Positions 6,564 to 14,003 of a DNA stretch of 16,526 bases are shown here, one piece after another. Within the stretch, counting starts at the first letter, position 1, and the number at the start of each line of letters is the position of its first letter. The notes under the pieces are model-generated. The model searched no databases and was not told the DNA's origin. It saw only the letters and a program-made list of their open reading frames with translations. The stretch comes from Rhodospirillales bacterium (lineage in GTDB: Bacteria > Pseudomonadota > Alphaproteobacteria > Rhodospirillales > JABHCV01): assembly GCA_016776705.1 (NCBI GenBank), contig JADHSW010000043.1, positions 1 through 16,526 of the forward strand, read 5' to 3'. The translations under genes were made by a program, and so were the position numbers.

Positions 6564-7622
6564 ATGAAGGTTGCCATAATCCTTTTTAATTTAGGAGGCC
6601 CTGACAGCCCAAAGGCCGTGCGACCTTTTTTGCGCAACCTTTTTAATGATCCCGCCATTATCACTGTGCCGGGACCAATTCGCTGGTTTCTGTCTCATTT
6701 GATATCTTTGCGGCGCGCCCCTATTGCCCGGGAAATTTACCAGCATCTGGGCGGCAAGTCGCCCCTGCTTGGCCTGACCCGGAAACAGGCGCAGGCTCTT
6801 GAAGACCAGTTTGACGGGGGCGATGAAGTAAAAACGTTCATCGCCATGCGTTATTGGCACCCCATGAGCGATGAGACCGCGCAGGCTGTTAAATCCTTTG
6901 CACCGGAAAGAATTATCCTGCTTCCGCTCTATCCGCAATTTTCAACGACAACGACAGGATCGAGCCTGACCGATTGGCAACGCGCGGCAAGGCAGGCGGA
7001 TATCAACGTTCCGACAATTGCTATTTGTTGTTACCCCGAAGAGCCTGGTTTTATTTCCGCCATCGCCACCCAGACAGTCGCGGCCATAAAAGAGGCTGCA
7101 AAAAGCGGAAATCCCCGCGTCCTTTTTTCGGCCCATGGTTTGCCCAGGAAAATAGTTGATGGGGGTGACCCCTATGTTGACCATGTGGAGATGACAGCGG
7201 CGGCAATTGTAGAAAACATAGCGCAAACTGATCTGGACTGGACGGTATGTTACCAAAGCCGCGTTGGTCCGCTTGAATGGGTCGGCCCAGCAACCGAAGA
7301 CGAAATTGAGCGTGCCGGCAGGGATGGCATTCCGTTGGTCGTCGTTCCCATTGCTTTTGTTTCCGAACATTCCGAAACCCTGGTTGAACTGGATATCGAA
7401 TACAAAGAACTGGCTTTTGCCTGTGGAGTCCCCGCATATCACAGGGTAAGAACCGTTTGTTCCGATCTTTCCTTTATTGGCGGCTTGAAAAATCTTGTCG
7501 ATCTGGCGCTTGAGACCATAAAGAAGGGTGACATCGACGAAAGCCTTAAGATATCTTCTTATTCGAACGATCGAATTTGTTCAAACCATTGCCCCAAGTG
7601 TCCAAACACTCAAAGGAATTAA
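6564..7622 (+). CDS. hemH: Ferrochelatase, possible [2Fe-2S] type
   Basis: Inserts ferrous iron into protoporphyrin IX, the final heme step. ATG 6564 is chosen over the TTG directly before it because AAGG at 6552-6555 is well spaced; the product is 352 aa. Conserved parts are ILFNLGGPDSP, PLYPQFSTTTTGSS, the signature LFSAHGLPRKIVDGGDPY with active-site H191, CYQSRVGP, and FVSEHSETLVELDIEY with the conserved glutamate E271. The C-terminal extension ends ICSNHCPKCPNTQRN, placing Cys at 339, 343 and 346, and there is a Cys pair at 155-156. This recalls the cluster-binding layout (one mid-protein Cys plus three C-terminal) of the [2Fe-2S] ferrochelatases described in Caulobacter, mycobacteria and animals. 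The cluster is inferred. It starts 11 bp after hemE. Confidence 0.95.
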   Translation: MKVAIILFNLGGPDSPKAVRPFLRNLFNDPAIITVPGPIRWFLSHLISLRRAPIAREIYQHLGGKSPLLGLTRKQAQALEDQFDGGDEVKTFIAMRYWHPMSDETAQAVKSFAPERIILLPLYPQFSTTTTGSSLTDWQRAARQADINVPTIAICCYPEEPGFISAIATQTVAAIKEAAKSGNPRVLFSAHGLPRKIVDGGDPYVDHVEMTAAAIVENIAQTDLDWTVCYQSRVGPLEWVGPATEDEIERAGRDGIPLVVVPIAFVSEHSETLVELDIEYKELAFACGVPAYHRVRTVCSDLSFIGGLKNLVDLALETIKKGDIDESLKISSYSNDRICSNHCPKCPNTQRN

Positions 7623-7626
7623 TCCG

Positions 7627-8070
7627 TTGGAATTCTCAGGTGACGCCTATTTATGGATCAAGGCAGGCCATATTATTTCGGTTATTTCCTGGATGGCGGG
7701 GCTTCTCTACCTTCCGCGCCTGTTCGTTTATCATTCTGAGGCCGACAAGGGATCAGACCTGTCGGAAACCCTGAAGGTTATGGAGCGCCGTCTGCTCAGG
7801 GCGATCATGTATCCGGCGATGTTTTCCAGCCTGTTTTTTGGCGGCCTGTTACTTGCGGATGTTTCGACGGACTGGAGCGCTGGCTGGTTGCATGTGAAGC
7901 TTCTTTGTGGGGCTGGTCTTGTCGTTATTCATCTGATGATGGGCCGTTGGCGCCAGGACTTCGAAACTGATTCCAACACCAGACCCCAGAAGTATTTTCG
8001 CATTGCTAACGAGGCACCAACCATTCTGATGATCATCATCGTCCTGCTGGTGGTTTTAAGGCCCTGGTAA
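7627..8070 (+). CDS. hemJ: Protoporphyrinogen oxidase HemJ
   Basis: Small integral membrane protein that oxidises protoporphyrinogen IX to protoporphyrin IX, the step before HemH; it replaces HemG/HemY in many alphaproteobacteria and cyanobacteria. The motif YLWIKAGHIISVISWMAGLL (conserved His15), then YLPRLFVYH, is diagnostic. Four membrane helices are expected, the last near the C-terminus (TILMIIIVLLVVL). The frame is open back to 7528 inside hemH, but that adds 33 residues with no family match. The TTG at 7627 gives MEFSGDAYLWIKAGH and 147 aa, the usual size, with AAAGGA at 7612-7617 nine bases upstream. No in-frame ATG preserves the His motif. It begins 4 bp after the hemH stop. Confidence 0.92.
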   Translation: MEFSGDAYLWIKAGHIISVISWMAGLLYLPRLFVYHSEADKGSDLSETLKVMERRLLRAIMYPAMFSSLFFGGLLLADVSTDWSAGWLHVKLLCGAGLVVIHLMMGRWRQDFETDSNTRPQKYFRIANEAPTILMIIIVLLVVLRPW

Positions 8071-8158
8071 AAACTGTTGCATTTGTCCGTTTCATTGATT
8101 AATTGATTAAATCTCTTGGCGCGTTATCGTAATTGTGCGTCTTCCAAAGCGTTTCATT

Positions 8159-8164
8159 TATAAT
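8159..8164 (+). promoter_or_regulatory. Candidate -10 box for rho
   Basis: A perfect TATAAT in the 225-bp gap between hemJ and rho, about 130 bp upstream of the rho ATG. The best -35 match, TTGTGC, is 20 bp upstream, which is longer than ideal. Support is therefore limited to the -10 hexamer and the location. Confidence 0.25.
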
Positions 8165-8295
8165 CCATTGGTCATTGCGGCCTGCCTAATTCACTTGGAT
8201 GAAACTGCGCCTTTCGCGCCTAACTGTATCCCACCTGTCCATTTTCACCCTCGCAACGGCTTTTCCCAAAGCGTTCATAAATCAAAAGAAATCCC
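8165..8295 (+). promoter_or_regulatory. C-rich, G-poor rho leader (possible autoregulatory rut region)
   Basis: Leader preceding rho. In 8221-8280 I count 21 C against 7 G, with pyrimidine-rich tracts such as CCCACCTGTCC and TTTTCACCC. C-rich, G-poor unstructured RNA is what Rho binds, and rho mRNA is attenuated by Rho in E. coli. A similar loop here is an inference. No intrinsic terminator is seen in the gap. Confidence 0.35.
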
Positions 8296-9552
8296 ATGAA
8301 TCTTAAAGAACTCAAAACCAAGTCCCCGGCGGACCTTTTGGCCTATGCCGAAGAACTAGAAATCGAAAACGCCTCGACGCTTCGCAAACAGGATATGCTG
8401 TTCGCCATTCTGAAAAGGCTGGCCGAAAATGACGTCGCGATATTCGGCGATGGTGTTATCGAGGTTTTGCAGGATGGATTTGGCTTTCTGCGCAGCCCGG
8501 AAGCAAATTATCTTCCAGGCCCCGACGATATTTACGTTTCACCCAGTCAGGTCCGTCGGTTTTCCTTGCGCACCGGCGATACGGTCGAGGGCCAGATCCG
8601 CTCTCCCAAAGACGGTGAACGTTACTTTGCCCTGCTCAAGGTGAACGAAATTAACTTCGAAGAGCCTGACAAGGTTCGCCACCGCATTAACTTTGACAAC
8701 CTGACACCGCTTTATCCCGATGAACGCCTGAAGATGGAAATCGAGGACCCGTCGGTGAAAGATCGCACCAGTCGTGTCATTGACCTTATTTCGCCAATCG
8801 GGAAGGGTCAGCGCGCCTTGGTCGTTGCGCCACCGCGAACCGGTAAAACGGTGATGCTGCAGAACATCGCCCAGGCGATCACGACAAATCATCCGGAATG
8901 TTACCTGATTGTCCTTTTGATTGATGAGCGGCCAGAAGAAGTGACGGACATGTCCCGCTCCGTTCAGGGAGAGGTTGTCAGCTCGACCTTCGATGAGCCC
9001 GCCAGCCGCCACGTGCAGGTTGCTGAAATGGTTATCTCCAAGGCCAAGCGCCTTGTTGAACACAAGCGCGATGTGGTTATCCTGCTTGATTCCATCACCC
9101 GTCTGGCGCGCGCCTACAACACCTGCGTTCCCAGTTCCGGCAAGGTGCTGACCGGTGGTGTCGACGCCAACGCACTGCAACGCCCTAAGCGTTTCTTTGG
9201 CGCCGCCCGAAACATCGAAGAGGGCGGATCACTGACGATTATCTCGACCGCCCTTATCGATACCGGCTCGCGTATGGATGAAGTTATTTTCGAGGAATTC
9301 AAGGGTACCGGTAACTCTGAAATCATCCTTGATCGCAAGCTTTCCGACAAGCGCGTCTGGCCATCTATCGACATCACAAAATCCGGCACGCGAAAAGAAG
9401 AGTTGCTGGTTGATCAAGGCACCCTATCTAAAATGTGGGTGCTGCGTCGTATCCTGATGCCCATGGGCGTCGTTGATGCGATGGAGTTCCTGATTGGCAA
9501 GCTGAAGGACTCGAAGACCAATGACGACTTCTTCGATTCCATGAACAGCTGA
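8296..9552 (+). CDS. rho: Transcription termination factor Rho
   Basis: Hexameric RNA-dependent ATPase/helicase that releases transcripts at C-rich sites. The 418-aa product matches E. coli Rho (419). It has the N-terminal helical domain starting MNLKELKTKSPADLLAYAEE, the RNA-binding cold-shock-like domain with GFGFLRSP at 61-68, and PDDIYVSPSQVRRFSLRTGD. The Walker A motif APPRTGKT is at 178-185 and is followed by LLIDERPEEVTDM. The Walker B region is VVILLDSITRLARAYN, and GGVDANALQRPKRFFGAARN contains the Q-loop. Shine-Dalgarno is weak (AAAAGAA). Neighbours are hemJ upstream and a small exported protein 26 bp downstream. rho between heme genes and mnmE is the standard alphaproteobacterial order. 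Confidence 0.97.
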   Translation: MNLKELKTKSPADLLAYAEELEIENASTLRKQDMLFAILKRLAENDVAIFGDGVIEVLQDGFGFLRSPEANYLPGPDDIYVSPSQVRRFSLRTGDTVEGQIRSPKDGERYFALLKVNEINFEEPDKVRHRINFDNLTPLYPDERLKMEIEDPSVKDRTSRVIDLISPIGKGQRALVVAPPRTGKTVMLQNIAQAITTNHPECYLIVLLIDERPEEVTDMSRSVQGEVVSSTFDEPASRHVQVAEMVISKAKRLVEHKRDVVILLDSITRLARAYNTCVPSSGKVLTGGVDANALQRPKRFFGAARNIEEGGSLTIISTALIDTGSRMDEVIFEEFKGTGNSEIILDRKLSDKRVWPSIDITKSGTRKEELLVDQGTLSKMWVLRRILMPMGVVDAMEFLIGKLKDSKTNDDFFDSMNS

Positions 9553-9578
9553 TTTTATATGGCAAAGGAGCGATTTCC

Positions 9579-9842
9579 ATGAAGCATTCCTTAATCGCCG
9601 CAACCCTGTTTCTGGCATCAACCACGGCAGCGCTGGCGTGCAGTGGCACCCAGGAGTATCCGGCTGCCGTCAAGGCGCTTGAAAGCAACCAGCACCTGAA
9701 CGCCGAGCAAAAGGAAATCCTGATGAAGGATCTGATGGCTGGAATGGCGGTGCATGATGATGGTCATGCGACCAATAACATGTCGAAAATGGGGCAGTCC
9801 CTTGAAACTCTGCAGACGCTGAAGCCTAAGATCACCCAATAG
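9579..9842 (+). CDS. Small exported protein of unknown function
   Basis: An 87-aa protein I do not recognise. It has a clear signal peptide: MKHS, then a hydrophobic stretch (LIAATLFLASTTAA), then ALA before Cys21. The ALA/C junction suits signal peptidase I; the residues before Cys do not form a canonical lipobox, so a lipoprotein is less likely. The mature part is about 67 aa, mostly helical in character and hydrophilic, with a HDDGH segment that could bind metal and many Met residues. Translation is well supported by AAAGGAG at 9564-9570, 8 nt before the ATG. It follows rho by 26 bp with no terminator between them and is closed by a strong terminator, so it may be read through from rho. 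Confidence 0.75.
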   Translation: MKHSLIAATLFLASTTAALACSGTQEYPAAVKALESNQHLNAEQKEILMKDLMAGMAVHDDGHATNNMSKMGQSLETLQTLKPKITQ

Positions 9843-9863
9843 GCAAATTGCACAAAAATACTG

Positions 9864-9897
9864 GCCGGAGCTTGTTTTTTTAGCTCCGGCTTTTTTT
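9864..9897 (+). terminator. Intrinsic terminator after the small exported protein
   Basis: Perfect 9-bp stem GCCGGAGCT (9864-9872) with AGCTCCGGC (9882-9890), a 9-nt T-rich loop, and seven T at 9891-9897. It ends the rightward rho-region transcript. On the bottom strand the stem is followed by a short T-run after CCAGTA, so it may also stop the leftward operon that converges here. Confidence 0.9.
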
Positions 9898-9921
9898 GTC
9901 GTCTGGCCGAATCAACCCCTG

Positions 9922-10125
9922 TCAGGCCAGTCCGCCGCTGAATTTCGAGGTCAACTTGATATCGTGGCTATCGGGGTCCTTGATATAGATCGAATGAGAC
10001 TCGCCCCAATACATTACTGGCCCGGTGTTACCGGTGTCATAGAGAATGCTGACCTTTTCTTGACGAAGGTGCCGGAGCGCCTCGTCCGGGTCCAAATGGT
10101 CGCACACCTTTACCAAGGTGGGCAC
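9922..10125 (-). pseudogene. Truncated VOC (glyoxalase/dioxygenase) family remnant
   Basis: A 67-codon leftward frame whose product resembles only the second half of a VOC-family domain: DEALRHLRQEKVSILYDTG, then the characteristic GESHSIYIKDPDSHDIKLT. VOC proteins normally have at least about 115-130 residues. Upstream in this frame a TAA lies three codons before the GTG at 10125, and the ~67 bp to the qor stop contains no recognisable N-terminal half in any frame I read. The start would be GTG without a good Shine-Dalgarno. It is probably a decayed remnant co-transcribed after qor. A short functional half-VOC protein is possible but less likely. Confidence 0.55.
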
Positions 10126-10192
10126 ATTTGGTTATTCCATCCGGGAACATGCCTGGACCACGGGTACGATTATCGTTAAGTAGCCGAATCGA

Positions 10193-11170
10193 TCACGGAA
10201 TCAGGATTGTTGAACCCGTTGTCTTGCGGCCTTCCAGATCGGCGTGGGCCTGGGCGGTATCTTTAAGATCATAGGTCTGGTTGATTTCGATCTTGACGGC
10301 TCCCGATGAGACCACATCGAACAGGTCACCGGCCATGGTCAACAGTTCATCGCGTTTTGCAATGTATGTGAACAGAGTCGGGCGGGTGACAAACAGGGAA
10401 CCCTTGGCGGCGAGAATGCCGGGTGAGAATGGATCAACCGGCCCGGTGGCGTTTCCAAACGTCACCATTGTGCCCAAAGGCTTCAGGCTATCTAGTGAAT
10501 CCATGAAGGTATCTTTACCAATAGAATCATAGACCACGTTGACGCCCTGCCCGCCGGTAATTTCAGCGACCTGGTCCTTGAAGTTTTCGCGGGTATAGAC
10601 AATCGCATAATCGCAACCGTGCGCCCTGGCCAGTTCGGCCTTCTCGTCACTGCCTACGGTGCCAATGATCGTAGCGCCCAAATGCCGGGCCCACTGGCAA
10701 ACGATCAATCCGACACCACCCGCAGCGGCGTGGATCAGGATGGTATCACCGGCCTTGACGTTATAGGTCCTGCGCAGCAGGTACTGGGCGGTCATGCCTT
10801 GCAGCATCATCGCCGCCCCGGTCTGGTTGGAAATATTGTCCGGCAGCTTGACAAGACGATCGGCGGCGACAAGGCGCTCTTCACAGTATGCGCCGGGAGG
10901 GGCCGCGACGTAGGCAACCCGGTCCCCGGCAGCGACTTCACTGACGCCTTCGCCGATGGCCTCAACCACGCCAGCGCCCTCCATGCCCAGGACATGGGGT
11001 AGCGAGGGCAGCGGATACAATCCGGTGCGGCCGTAAATATCAATATAATTTAGACCCACGGCGGAATGGCGAACCCGTGCCTCACCCGGGCCGGGAGCGC
11101 CGACGTCAACATCTTCCCACTTGAGGACTTCCGGACCGCCTGTCTCGTGAATGCGAATGGCCTTGCTCAT
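10193..11170 (-). CDS. NADPH:quinone oxidoreductase family protein (zinc-free MDR)
   Basis: Medium-chain dehydrogenase/reductase of the quinone oxidoreductase (Qor) group, which reduces quinones or alpha,beta-unsaturated carbonyls with NADPH in the cytosol. From ATG 11170 it has 325 aa. Features are the MSKAIRIHETGGPEVL start typical of Qor, VGLNYIDIYGRTGLYP, LGMEGAGVVEAIGEGV, and the nucleotide-binding loop HAAAGGVG (147-154). The C-terminus TTGSTILIP is typical. The Cys ligands of zinc MDR enzymes are absent. The frame extends five codons upstream, but ATG 11170 has AGGA at 11177-11180 with a 6-nt gap. It lies 26 bp after ogt in the yyaL-ogt-qor operon. The exact substrate is unknown. Confidence 0.9.
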   Translation of the reverse strand: MSKAIRIHETGGPEVLKWEDVDVGAPGPGEARVRHSAVGLNYIDIYGRTGLYPLPSLPHVLGMEGAGVVEAIGEGVSEVAAGDRVAYVAAPPGAYCEERLVAADRLVKLPDNISNQTGAAMMLQGMTAQYLLRRTYNVKAGDTILIHAAAGGVGLIVCQWARHLGATIIGTVGSDEKAELARAHGCDYAIVYTRENFKDQVAEITGGQGVNVVYDSIGKDTFMDSLDSLKPLGTMVTFGNATGPVDPFSPGILAAKGSLFVTRPTLFTYIAKRDELLTMAGDLFDVVSSGAVKIEINQTYDLKDTAQAHADLEGRKTTGSTILIP

Positions 11171-11196
11171 AATCGTTCCTATCAATTGATTGAAAA

Positions 11197-11646
11197 TTAA
11201 AGATCGACGCCTTCAAGACGCAGGAGTGAAATTTTGGTGTCTGTACCGGTGCCGCCGCTAAAACCGCCGATTTTGTGATTGGCGGCAAGTATCCTGTGAC
11301 ACGGCACAATAATCGGGATCGGGTTTTTTCCGCAAGCTCCGCCAACAGCGCGTGCAGCGCTTTTAAGGTCCCCGGCCAACTCTCCATAGCTACGCGTAGA
11401 GCCATAAGGAATTTCTAGCATAAGTTTCCAGACGGCTTTTTGAAAGGGCGTGCCCCTGGTATTAAGAGGTAAATCGAACTCCTGAAGCTTTCCCCTGAAA
11501 TAGGCCTCAAGCTGGGAGCGTGCCTCTTTAAGCAGCGGCGAGCTGTCACCGTCTGGTCCTTTTCCGAATTCCAGAACGACGATGGCTTCGTCTTCAGCAA
11601 AAAGCGTCAGATCACCGAACGGGCTTTTGAACGATTGAAAATACAT
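11197..11646 (-). CDS. ogt: Methylated-DNA--protein-cysteine methyltransferase
   Basis: Suicide repair protein that moves the alkyl group from O6-alkylguanine (and O4-alkylthymine) in DNA to its own cysteine. The 149-aa product has the N-terminal domain (MYFQSFKSPFGDLTLFA) and the conserved C-terminal domain: TPFQKAVWKLMLEIPYGSTRSYGELA, then ARAVGGACGKNPIPIIVPCHRI with acceptor C116 in PCHR, followed by GGFSGG. The position that is usually Asn in VGGANGxNP is Cys105 here. It has no Ada-type N-terminal regulatory domain, so it is a stand-alone Ogt. It starts 10 bp after yyaL. Confidence 0.95.
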   Translation of the reverse strand: MYFQSFKSPFGDLTLFAEDEAIVVLEFGKGPDGDSSPLLKEARSQLEAYFRGKLQEFDLPLNTRGTPFQKAVWKLMLEIPYGSTRSYGELAGDLKSAARAVGGACGKNPIPIIVPCHRILAANHKIGGFSGGTGTDTKISLLRLEGVDL

Positions 11647-11656
11647 GGACGACAGC

Positions 11657-13693
11657 TTACAGCTTTACCAGATGATCTCTCAAGCTTTCAGCACTTTCAA
11701 TAGGCAGGCTGCAGGTACCGGACGTGCAGACAAAGGCGGCTGGTTTTTTCGTCGCCGTCTTGGCGTATGCCGGATGGCCCTGGGGTAGCTCAGCACCGGG
11801 CTTCAGTTTCTGGATAACCCGCCATGGCGGTGCGGCCTCGATGGCGGTTCGATACAGCGCTTCGTCATTGCCGACGATGACAATGCTTAAGCCCCGCTCA
11901 AGGATTTCAAAGCCCATCATCAAACCCGAAAGGTTAACCAGATTCCGGGCCTGGGAGCTGGAGAACAGGCGGATCATTTTTTCGGCACGCTCACGATAAG
12001 CCTCATTACCGCTCATCAGATAAAGCCGGGCGAGAACTTCCGTCATCACTCCGTTGCCAGACGGCACGGCGTTATCGGCAATGGTTTTCGAGCGGGTGAT
12101 GACATCGGTGGTGTCATCGGCGCTCAGGAAATAGGCATCGCCTTCTTCATCCCAGAAATGGCTATTGGCGGTGGCCATCCAGGCTTCGGCCTGATCCATG
12201 TATATGAGGTTACCCGTGGCCTCGAACAGGCAAAGGGCGGCACGGATCATATGGGCGTAGTCATCAAGCACGGCGGTATGGCGCAACCTGCCCTCGCGCC
12301 AGGAATGACGAAAACGCCCTTCTTCGACCATGTTTTTGCACAGGAAATTAAAAACGGCCTCACCGTGGGCAATCCAGTCGCTTCGATCCAGAAGGCTGCC
12401 AGCGTGGGCGAGGGCGGCCACCATCATGGCGTTCCAGTCAACCAGCGCCTTGTCGTCGCGTTCGGGCCGAATGCGGGTGTTGCGCTCCTGCAGCAAGGCC
12501 TTGCGGCATTTGGCGAGCAGATTTTCCTCAATTTTGCTACCCAGTCGCCGGGTTTCATCACTGGCGTTACGGTTGAGTATGGTTTTGCCTTCCCAGTTTC
12601 CGTGCTGACTTACATCGTACATGGCACTGAATCGATCGGCATTGTCTCCAAGAATGCGCTCAATACTGTCCTGGTTCCAGACGTAGAAGCGACCCTCTTC
12701 GCCTTCGCTGTCGGCGTCCAGAGCGCTGGCGAAGGCAAATCCCTCGCCGCTTCCCTCGCCGACAGTCATCTCGCGCAGACACCAATCGATGGTTTCTTCC
12801 ATTCGGATCGCCAGCAGGGGGTCTTTTGTCAGCCACCACACATCGGCCATCAGATCAATCAGCTGGGCGTTGTCGTAGAGCATCTTTTCAAAATGCGGGA
12901 CCAGCCAGACATCGTCCGTTGAATAACGGGCAAATCCGCCACCCAAATGATCATAAATTCCGCCTTGACACATGCGCTCAAGCAGCAATTTGACACTGTC
13001 GCCAAAGTCTTTCTTGCCGGTGCGTAAATGTGATCGCCACAGGTTCTTGAAAAAACTGACCTGGGGAAACTTTGGCGCCCCTTGGTTTCCACCCCAGACC
13101 GTATCGGTAATGCCTTGCGCAATGGCGGCGGCCTGGTCGAGCAGCTCGAAAGTGAGTCCCCCCCCGCCGGCTGGCCTGGATAATTGTTCCAGGGCCGTTT
13201 TCAGGGCGCTGGCGCTTTCGGCGATACGATCTTTCTGACCGTCAAAGGTGGCCGAAATCTGTTTCAGCAGATCGGGAAAGGCAGGACGGCCGTAACGCGG
13301 TGTTGGTGGGAAATAGGTGCCCCCCCAAAATGGTTCGCCTTCCGGCGTCAGGAACATGGTCAGGGGCCAACCCCCCTGCTCGCCCATCAAAGCCAGGGCC
13401 GATTGATAGATAACATCCAGGTCCGGCCGTTCCTCGCGGTCGACCTTGATATTTACAAATAGCTCGTTCATGACGCCTGCAGTGGCGTCATCCTCAAAAC
13501 TCTCGTGCGCCATGACATGACACCAGTGACAGGCGGCGTAACCGATGGAAAGCAGGATCGGCTTGTTCTCGCGCTTCGCCTCGCTCAGGGCTTCGTTTCC
13601 CCATGCCTGCCAGTGCACTGGATTGGCGCGGTGCTGCAAAAGATACGGGCTGGTTTCTTCGTCTAGTCGGTTGCGATTCATTGAGGTGCTCAT
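11657..13693 (-). CDS. Thioredoxin-domain protein of the YyaL/DUF255 family
   Basis: Large conserved protein of 678 aa from ATG 13693; family members run about 670-690. The N-terminal thioredoxin-like domain (about 1-165) contains RLDEETSPYLLQHRANPVHW and the CxxC motif in GYAACHWCHVMAHESFEDD (C55, C58). It continues with KVDREERPDLDVIYQ and GGWPLTMFLTPEGEPFWGGTY. The rest (about 190-600) resembles an (alpha/alpha)6 barrel of the AGE/glycosidase-like type, with GGGFARYSTDDVWLVPHFEKMLYDNAQL and FYVWNQDSIERILG. Function is unknown; relatives include YyaL and animal SPATA20. An alternative ATG is at 13681. The longer frame to 13792 would overlap the divergent gene. The leader has no Shine-Dalgarno. 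First gene of yyaL-ogt-qor. Confidence 0.9.
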   Translation of the reverse strand: MSTSMNRNRLDEETSPYLLQHRANPVHWQAWGNEALSEAKRENKPILLSIGYAACHWCHVMAHESFEDDATAGVMNELFVNIKVDREERPDLDVIYQSALALMGEQGGWPLTMFLTPEGEPFWGGTYFPPTPRYGRPAFPDLLKQISATFDGQKDRIAESASALKTALEQLSRPAGGGGLTFELLDQAAAIAQGITDTVWGGNQGAPKFPQVSFFKNLWRSHLRTGKKDFGDSVKLLLERMCQGGIYDHLGGGFARYSTDDVWLVPHFEKMLYDNAQLIDLMADVWWLTKDPLLAIRMEETIDWCLREMTVGEGSGEGFAFASALDADSEGEEGRFYVWNQDSIERILGDNADRFSAMYDVSQHGNWEGKTILNRNASDETRRLGSKIEENLLAKCRKALLQERNTRIRPERDDKALVDWNAMMVAALAHAGSLLDRSDWIAHGEAVFNFLCKNMVEEGRFRHSWREGRLRHTAVLDDYAHMIRAALCLFEATGNLIYMDQAEAWMATANSHFWDEEGDAYFLSADDTTDVITRSKTIADNAVPSGNGVMTEVLARLYLMSGNEAYRERAEKMIRLFSSSQARNLVNLSGLMMGFEILERGLSIVIVGNDEALYRTAIEAAPPWRVIQKLKPGAELPQGHPAYAKTATKKPAAFVCTSGTCSLPIESAESLRDHLVKL

Positions 13694-13763
13694 ATTTGTT
13701 GTTTTTGTTATTGTGTATTTGTGTGTTACGGGTTCAGAAACAACCCCAAAGGAGCTGCGAACC

Positions 13764-14003
13764 ATGAAAATTAACTTCGATATTGATTGCACGCCTGAAG
13801 AGGCCCGTACCTTTTTGGGTCTTCCAGACGTTCAGCCAATGCAGAAAGCGATGATGAAGGAAGTCGAAGATCGAATGAAAGCGGGGCTTGACGCCCTGGG
13901 TCCTGACGCCCTGTTCAAAACCTGGCTGCCTGCAGGCATGGAAAGCTTCGAGCAAATGCAGAAGGTGTTTTTTGCCCAGATGGGTCAAGGCAAGAATGAC
14001 TAG
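13764..14003 (+). CDS. DUF6489 family protein
   Basis: A 79-aa cytosolic protein of a family found mainly in alphaproteobacteria. The N-terminus MKINFDIDCTPEEARTFLGLPDV is the hallmark. It is followed by a mostly helical, Met-rich segment (MQKAMMKEVEDRMKAGLDAL) and a C-terminal amphipathic helix (ESFEQMQKVFFAQMG). No catalytic motif is seen and the function is unknown; the Met-rich helices loosely recall phasins but do not establish that. AAAGGAG at 13748-13754 lies 9 nt before the ATG. It diverges from yyaL across 70 bp and overlaps the ferredoxin gene by 8 bp (ATGACTAG), so it heads the operon leading into mnmE. Confidence 0.85.
   Translation: MKINFDIDCTPEEARTFLGLPDVQPMQKAMMKEVEDRMKAGLDALGPDALFKTWLPAGMESFEQMQKVFFAQMGQGKND

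Noticed and set aside
9010..9015. CACGTG core, possible second parS
   Set aside because: It is inside rho coding sequence and the flanks (GC and CA) do not match the parS arms.
8539..9180. 213-codon open frame on the - strand opposite rho
   Set aside because: It is antisense to the highly conserved Rho core; its composition reflects rho codon use and no motif is seen.
12158..12922. 254-codon open frame on the + strand opposite yyaL
   Set aside because: It has no recognisable family features and lies fully antisense to a well-supported conserved gene, so it is a frame shadow.
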